DNA from: Planctomycetota bacterium
GTDB taxonomy: Bacteria; Planctomycetota; Phycisphaerae; WQYP01
NCBI GenBank assembly: GCA_021838985.1
Contig: JAKCCC010000006.1
Location: 1-17,273 of the forward strand
Direction: 5' to 3'
DNA length: 17,273 nt
The notes under the pieces: model-generated
The model's input: only the letters and a program-made list of their open reading frames with translations
What the model was told of the DNA's origin: nothing
Database searches by the model: none
Shown here: positions 13,764-17,273 of the stretch, piece after piece
Layout: each line of letters opens with the position of its first letter
Position numbering within the stretch: the first letter of the stretch is position 1
Program-made: the position numbers and the translations under genes

Positions 13764-15521
13764 TCAGCGCCGCTGTAAGGCCCGGGTGATGCCTGGCAAG
13801 ACATAATCGCGGGCCACGGCGTCCCAGCTCATGCGGCTGGCCAGCGCATAGCCGGTGTCCAGGAGGGCGGCGACTTGACGCTCGGTGCGCGGCAGACGCC
13901 GGTAAATTTCCGCCGCCACCGCGGCCGCGACCGTGGTTTCAATCTGCACCCGGGCTGAAGCGTCCAGGGCCAGCAAAGTTTCCAGTGTATTTTGTGGCGC
14001 CGGCAAGGGGGTGTAATCGACCTCCAAGATGTTAGCGCTGGCGCCGGCTCCGACGAGGCGCCGCACGAAGCCGGCGCAGCCGCATTGTCGTGTCAGCACG
14101 CACAGGGCGCCAAACGCCAGCGGCTCCAACTGGGCGATGCCGAAGGGTTCATAAATGGACTGACCGAACTCCACGTCCGAACCGTGGCGCAGATCGGTAA
14201 AATTCATATTCGGCGGCACACGACTTCCGCACGCTTGGGCGTCGAACCCGAACTGATTAATAAAAATAATCCGGCTCTGGCGGGCGCGGGCGTTGAACTC
14301 CTGTACGCCGGTGTAATAGGCCGCCTCGCCGCCGGTCAGATCGGGATAGCCTTCGCGGTGAGCCACCGGCCAGTGATAGGCCGATTCCATGCCTTGAATT
14401 GCGGCGGCGGGTCGGGGGGAGGTTTCCGTGGACAGTACCAGTAGAACGGCGGTCTGACCGCTGGATCGCAGCAACGGATCCAGTTGCTCCATCACCCGAA
14501 TATCACGCCACAGCCCCTTGGAAAGCACCAGCCGGGTGACGTGGGTAAAGATGAAATCTGGCTCGTAGCCGAGCAGATCCAGGCTGTAGCGACGCAGGCG
14601 CCGCCGGGAAAGGAACTTTTCGTTCAGGGAAATTCGCGCCGCCGGTACGCCGTTATAGGCCAAATCAATCGGATGGGGGCTGAAAGCGTGATCCAGAAAG
14701 CGGAGTTCCTCGGCGACAAGATCGCCGACCGCGAAGATATTGTCACAGAACTTGGCCGCCTCGACCAGGGGATACTTGTAGAAGGATTTTTGAGATCCGA
14801 ACACATCGTGAATCGTCAAGTTCCGCGGTTGAGCCAGAGTCAGGGCGTTGTAGAAAGTAATGTCATGCCCGGGATGGGACTCCACCAGGCGTCGCACGGG
14901 CGCGGTCTCGTGGGCGTGAAAAATCGTGCGGAAGCGGGTCGGTGCGTTCAGCATGGCTGCCAGGGCCGTGGGCATGCCCATGTACTCATGGGCCAGCAGC
15001 ACCGCGGGATTGGTTTCATCACCGCAGCCGAGAGCCAGAAGCGCATCAATGGCTGGCTCCGCGATGCGGCAGTACTGCTCGTAATCCCAGATCCATTCGT
15101 ATTGGTTCGAGGCAATGCCAAACCGCTCAAACAAGCGCCACTTGAACAGGTCGATGCGGGCCTTGTCGTACTGATGCACCTGGATGAGCAGCGCTTCCGG
15201 CCGGCAGGACGCTCCGGTAAAGGGATCGGTGAAGACCTTGCGACCATAAACGATATGGACATTATAGCGGCGCTCCACTGCGGCCAGCTGCGGCGACTGT
15301 GGATGGTCGGCGCGGCCGTCCAGCGAGCTGTAGAGCACCTCGCCGCCAGAACCCAGGCGGTCCGCGGCGGGGCCGTCCGCGCTGAACAGTGGACCGACCA
15401 AAATATTACGCGGCACGGCGGCGGCGTAGGTGGGGGCGGTAAGCAACCCCTGCAGCACCGCGCCGATGCCGCCGATCTTCTGCACGACTTCGTGCGTCAC
15501 GTGAACCACGGTGGTCAGCAT
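13764..15521 (-). CDS. GT5-like (glycogen/starch synthase-type) GT-B glycosyltransferase
   Basis: 585 residues, GT-B fold. The N-terminal domain begins HVTHEVVQKIGGIGAVL (Lys15), the K-x-G-G loop that binds the ADP-glucose phosphates in GT5 glycogen synthases; then VLLAHEYMGMPTALAAM and FHAHETAPVRRLVE, and a long segment corresponding to the acceptor region. The C-terminal domain has FTHVTRLVLSKGLWRDI (~335-350; the usual R-x-x-x-x-K-G motif) and YEPFGIAQLEPLAFGALCVL (~455-475), the E-x7-E motif of GT4/GT5 enzymes. It is longer than bacterial GlgA (~480) and too diverged to name glgA. With a branching enzyme in the same window, a role in making glycogen or a related alpha-glucan is plausible. 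Start ATG 15521 lies seven bases after a TAGAAT -10, so the mRNA may be leaderless. Divergent from the aminotransferase gene. Confidence 0.85.
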   Translation of the reverse strand: MLTTVVHVTHEVVQKIGGIGAVLQGLLTAPTYAAAVPRNILVGPLFSADGPAADRLGSGGEVLYSSLDGRADHPQSPQLAAVERRYNVHIVYGRKVFTDPFTGASCRPEALLIQVHQYDKARIDLFKWRLFERFGIASNQYEWIWDYEQYCRIAEPAIDALLALGCGDETNPAVLLAHEYMGMPTALAAMLNAPTRFRTIFHAHETAPVRRLVESHPGHDITFYNALTLAQPRNLTIHDVFGSQKSFYKYPLVEAAKFCDNIFAVGDLVAEELRFLDHAFSPHPIDLAYNGVPAARISLNEKFLSRRRLRRYSLDLLGYEPDFIFTHVTRLVLSKGLWRDIRVMEQLDPLLRSSGQTAVLLVLSTETSPRPAAAIQGMESAYHWPVAHREGYPDLTGGEAAYYTGVQEFNARARQSRIIFINQFGFDAQACGSRVPPNMNFTDLRHGSDVEFGQSIYEPFGIAQLEPLAFGALCVLTRQCGCAGFVRRLVGAGASANILEVDYTPLPAPQNTLETLLALDASARVQIETTVAAAVAAEIYRRLPRTERQVAALLDTGYALASRMSWDAVARDYVLPGITRALQRR

Positions 15522-15528
15522 AGCCTAG

Positions 15529-15561
15529 ATTCTAACGGAAAATGTCTGGCATGGACATTTT
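15529..15561 (-). promoter_or_regulatory. GT5-like gene promoter with an inverted repeat, possible operator
   Basis: Minus-strand -10 TAGAAT (15534-15529), seven bases before the ATG. A perfect 8-bp inverted repeat AAAATGTC / GACATTTT with a 7-base centre (15539-15561) fills the spacer and the -35 position, where the match to TTGACA is poor (TGTCCA). A weak -35 under a palindrome is the usual layout of a regulated promoter. No regulator gene is visible nearby. Confidence 0.4.
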
Positions 15562-15790
15562 TGCGCCGCGGCCCTAGTATCGGGGGGTTGTCATAATTTG
15601 TGGGCCTTGTCGCAGGTCGTAGATTCGCCCCGGTGGCCACGTTCCGATGTGCCGTCCCCCTCGGTTGCGGTAACGGGCCTGGGCGCTGCGGAGACGGCAT
15701 CCCGACGGGCGATCGGGATAGGATCGTGCCGCCTATGCTCACAAATTTCCGCCATACCCTATTGTCGGCAACGAAACCAGTGGAGTCACG
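15562..15790 (+). other. upstream region of the aminotransferase gene
   Basis: Rest of the 269-bp divergent gap. CATAAT at 15592-15597 could be a -10 but no good -35 was found for it. GGAG (15782-15785) five bases before ATG 15791 is the ribosome binding site. Nothing else recognised. Confidence 0.35.
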
Positions 15791-16927
15791 ATGCCTGAAG
15801 CCCCTTTAGCTGTCCGCGACGAACCCGGGGCGGTGCCTCTATTCGAATTGATCTCGCAATACGAGACCTTGCGTGGGGAACTGGAAAATGCCGTGCAGAG
15901 GGTTCTGGCGTCGACGGAATATATCGGTGGCAGCGCGGTTAGGCGTTTTGAAGAAAATCTGGGCCGTTTCTGCGGAACCGAAGCCGTAGCCATCTCCAGT
16001 GGAACCGACGCGCTGCTGGTCGGCCTGATGGCGCTGGGCGTGGGGCCGGGTGACAAGGTAATCACCAGCCCGTTTACCTTTTTCGCCACGGCGGGCAGCA
16101 TCAGCCGAACCGGCGCTCGGCCGGTGTTTGTGGATATCGATCTGAACACGTTTTTGATGCAGAGCGCGGCGATTAGCGCTGCGGCCGACGGCCGCACCCG
16201 GGCGGTTATTCCAGTTCACTTGTTTGGGCAAATGTGTGACATGGAAACGCTGCATGGCATCGCGCGGCGGCATGACCTGGTGATCTTGGAGGACGCCGCG
16301 CAATGTCTGGGCGCCCGCGACGGCCGCGGTCATGGCCTGGCCCAACTGAGCCGGGCGGCATGCTTGTCGTTTTATCCGACCAAGAATCTCGGGGCCGCTG
16401 GCGATGCCGGCGCCCTGCTGACAGGTGATCCCATACTTGCGGAGCGGTTTCGCCAGCTGCGCCAGCACGGCGAGACCCGCCGGTACCAACACGCTTTCAT
16501 TGGCGGTAACTTCCGTCTGGACGCACTGCAATGCGCCGTGCTGGATGTAAAACTTAAGTATCTGGACCGCTGGAACCAACGCCGTCGAGACATCGCGGCG
16601 TATTATTCCGGTCGCTTCCGCGGCAGCACGGTCATCACACCGGCGGAAGCGCCCGGAGCCAGGCACGTGTACCATCAATATGTGGTGCGTGTTCCCCGGC
16701 GCGATGCGCTGCGTGAGCATCTCCAACGACGGGGCATTGGGACGGCCATTTATTACCCGCTGCCACTGCATTTGCAGCCCTGCTTTGCCGACTTAGGTTA
16801 CCAGGCGGGGGCCTTTCCCCAGGCCGAACAGGCGTGCCGGGAAGTGCTGGCGTTGCCCATTTTTCCGGAATTAACCGAGGGGCAAATCGCTCGCGTCGCG
16901 GATGAAGTCCTGGCGTTTTTTAGATAA
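15791..16927 (+). CDS. DegT/DnrJ/EryC1/StrS-family sugar aminotransferase
   Basis: PLP-dependent aminotransferase that converts a nucleotide-linked keto-sugar to an amino-sugar for cell-surface polysaccharide, LPS or glycan precursors; cytosolic. 378 residues, normal length. Visible family features: PLFELISQYETLRGEL at the start, ISSGTDAL (~76-83) binding the PLP phosphate, SPFTFFAT with the ring-stacking aromatic, VHLFGQMCDMETL, EDAAQCLGA with the Asp that pairs with the PLP nitrogen, and SFYPTKNLGAAGDAGAL with the Schiff-base Lys198. Then GGNFRLDALQCAVLDVKL, as in WecE/ArnB/PglE-type enzymes, and YHQYVVRV near the C-terminus, followed by the IGTAIYYPLPLHLQPCF segment that lines the sugar site. 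GGAG five bases before ATG supports the start. The exact sugar substrate cannot be assigned. No other nucleotide-sugar genes are adjacent within the window. Confidence 0.95.
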   Translation: MPEAPLAVRDEPGAVPLFELISQYETLRGELENAVQRVLASTEYIGGSAVRRFEENLGRFCGTEAVAISSGTDALLVGLMALGVGPGDKVITSPFTFFATAGSISRTGARPVFVDIDLNTFLMQSAAISAAADGRTRAVIPVHLFGQMCDMETLHGIARRHDLVILEDAAQCLGARDGRGHGLAQLSRAACLSFYPTKNLGAAGDAGALLTGDPILAERFRQLRQHGETRRYQHAFIGGNFRLDALQCAVLDVKLKYLDRWNQRRRDIAAYYSGRFRGSTVITPAEAPGARHVYHQYVVRVPRRDALREHLQRRGIGTAIYYPLPLHLQPCFADLGYQAGAFPQAEQACREVLALPIFPELTEGQIARVADEVLAFFR

Positions 16928-17273
16928 GCCGTCCGCTTGCCGCGGTTGGTCGCCCATAGCTGGTGGGATACTCTTCAGAGACGCGCCTGCGATCCGCGGA
17001 GGACGAAAATATGCACTCCGAGGTACCAAGCCGCAAAATCCCTCATAAAACGTCGTTTCCGGCTTATTTTTTGTGTAATAGAGCAGTTCTTGTCGAATCA
17101 CCTTCCAATCTTGTTGCGTCCCCTAACCCCGTTGATTCCGCATGGTAACGAAATTGCGTCTGACCAGCGGAAAATGCCGCATCATCATGAAGTCAGGAGT
17201 GGTTGAAAGTTGTCCTTATTGGGTATCGGCCCATATCTCACCTCGTCTTAGGCGACAAAGCGGCAGCAGCAAC
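16928..17273 (+). other. gene-free right edge with one doubtful 45-codon ORF
   Basis: 346 bp with lower G+C than the rest around 17030-17110. An ORF from ATG 17011 to 17148 (begins MHSEVPSRKIPHKTSFPAYF, 45 residues) has GGAGG eight bases upstream, but no domain, signal peptide or composition that supports a protein. No clear terminator for the aminotransferase gene was found; the T6 run at 17068 is not preceded by a good stem. A gene may begin beyond the window. Confidence 0.35.

Noticed and set aside
14484..15596. 370-codon plus-strand ORF
   Set aside because: Antisense to the GT5-like glycosyltransferase; no domain, no ribosome binding site, runs over that gene's promoter.
15839..16771. 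310-codon minus-strand ORF
   Set aside because: Antisense to the sugar aminotransferase, which has all family motifs.

Overview
The window is GC-rich bacterial chromosome, roughly 60% G+C by eye. The proteins suggest a planctomycete-like bacterium, possibly from the Phycisphaerae side. The pointers are a eukaryote-type glycogen branching enzyme, a rhomboid protease with a TPR tail, an Ala/Pro-rich single-pass protein with a PTLYELL start and a SPOR-like end, and degenerate dispersed repeats between genes. This is inference from protein character only. The window has no rRNA, tRNA or phylogenetic marker gene.

Layout. At the left edge lies the minus-strand glgB-type branching enzyme, cut by the window start. 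It is divergent from a plus-strand processive GT2 (cellulose-synthase-like) glycosyltransferase at 2027-3547. Converging on the GT2 gene is a minus-strand block: a cytosolic NtrB-like histidine kinase (6597-7394) 12 bp upstream of gpmI (4983-6584), then the rhomboid-TPR gene (3630-4826). From 7497 to 8522 is repeat and mobile DNA: a decayed IS5-type element with ~22-bp inverted ends whose transposase has stop codons and frameshifts. One of the lesions is a 31-bp palindromic insertion that resembles two intergenic repeats elsewhere in the window.

The middle part holds a small lipoprotein gene (minus, 8863-9282), then a compact unit at 9566-9757: two tandem promoter-like sequences, a small ORF with a good ribosome binding site, a very strong intrinsic terminator, and directly after it a 489-aa membrane protein of unknown function (9757-11226). 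A 443-bp gap follows, filled with repeat-like DNA (9-nt periodic ATCCGTGnn motifs in both orientations and a long hairpin).

The right part holds a Cof-type HAD phosphatase (minus, 11670-12527), the SPOR-like membrane protein (plus, 12835-13725), a GT5-like glycogen-synthase-type glycosyltransferase (minus, 13764-15521) and, divergent from it, a DegT/DnrJ/EryC1 sugar aminotransferase (plus, 15791-16927).

Themes. Carbohydrate metabolism dominates: branching enzyme, GT5-like synthase, GT2 polymerase, phosphoglycerate mutase and nucleotide-sugar aminotransferase. Apart from the kinase-gpmI pair the genes are mostly single transcription units facing different ways, so functional linkage is by theme rather than by operon. 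No CRISPR array, phage module or known defence system is visible. The least explained structure is the promoter/ORF/terminator unit at 9566-9757.
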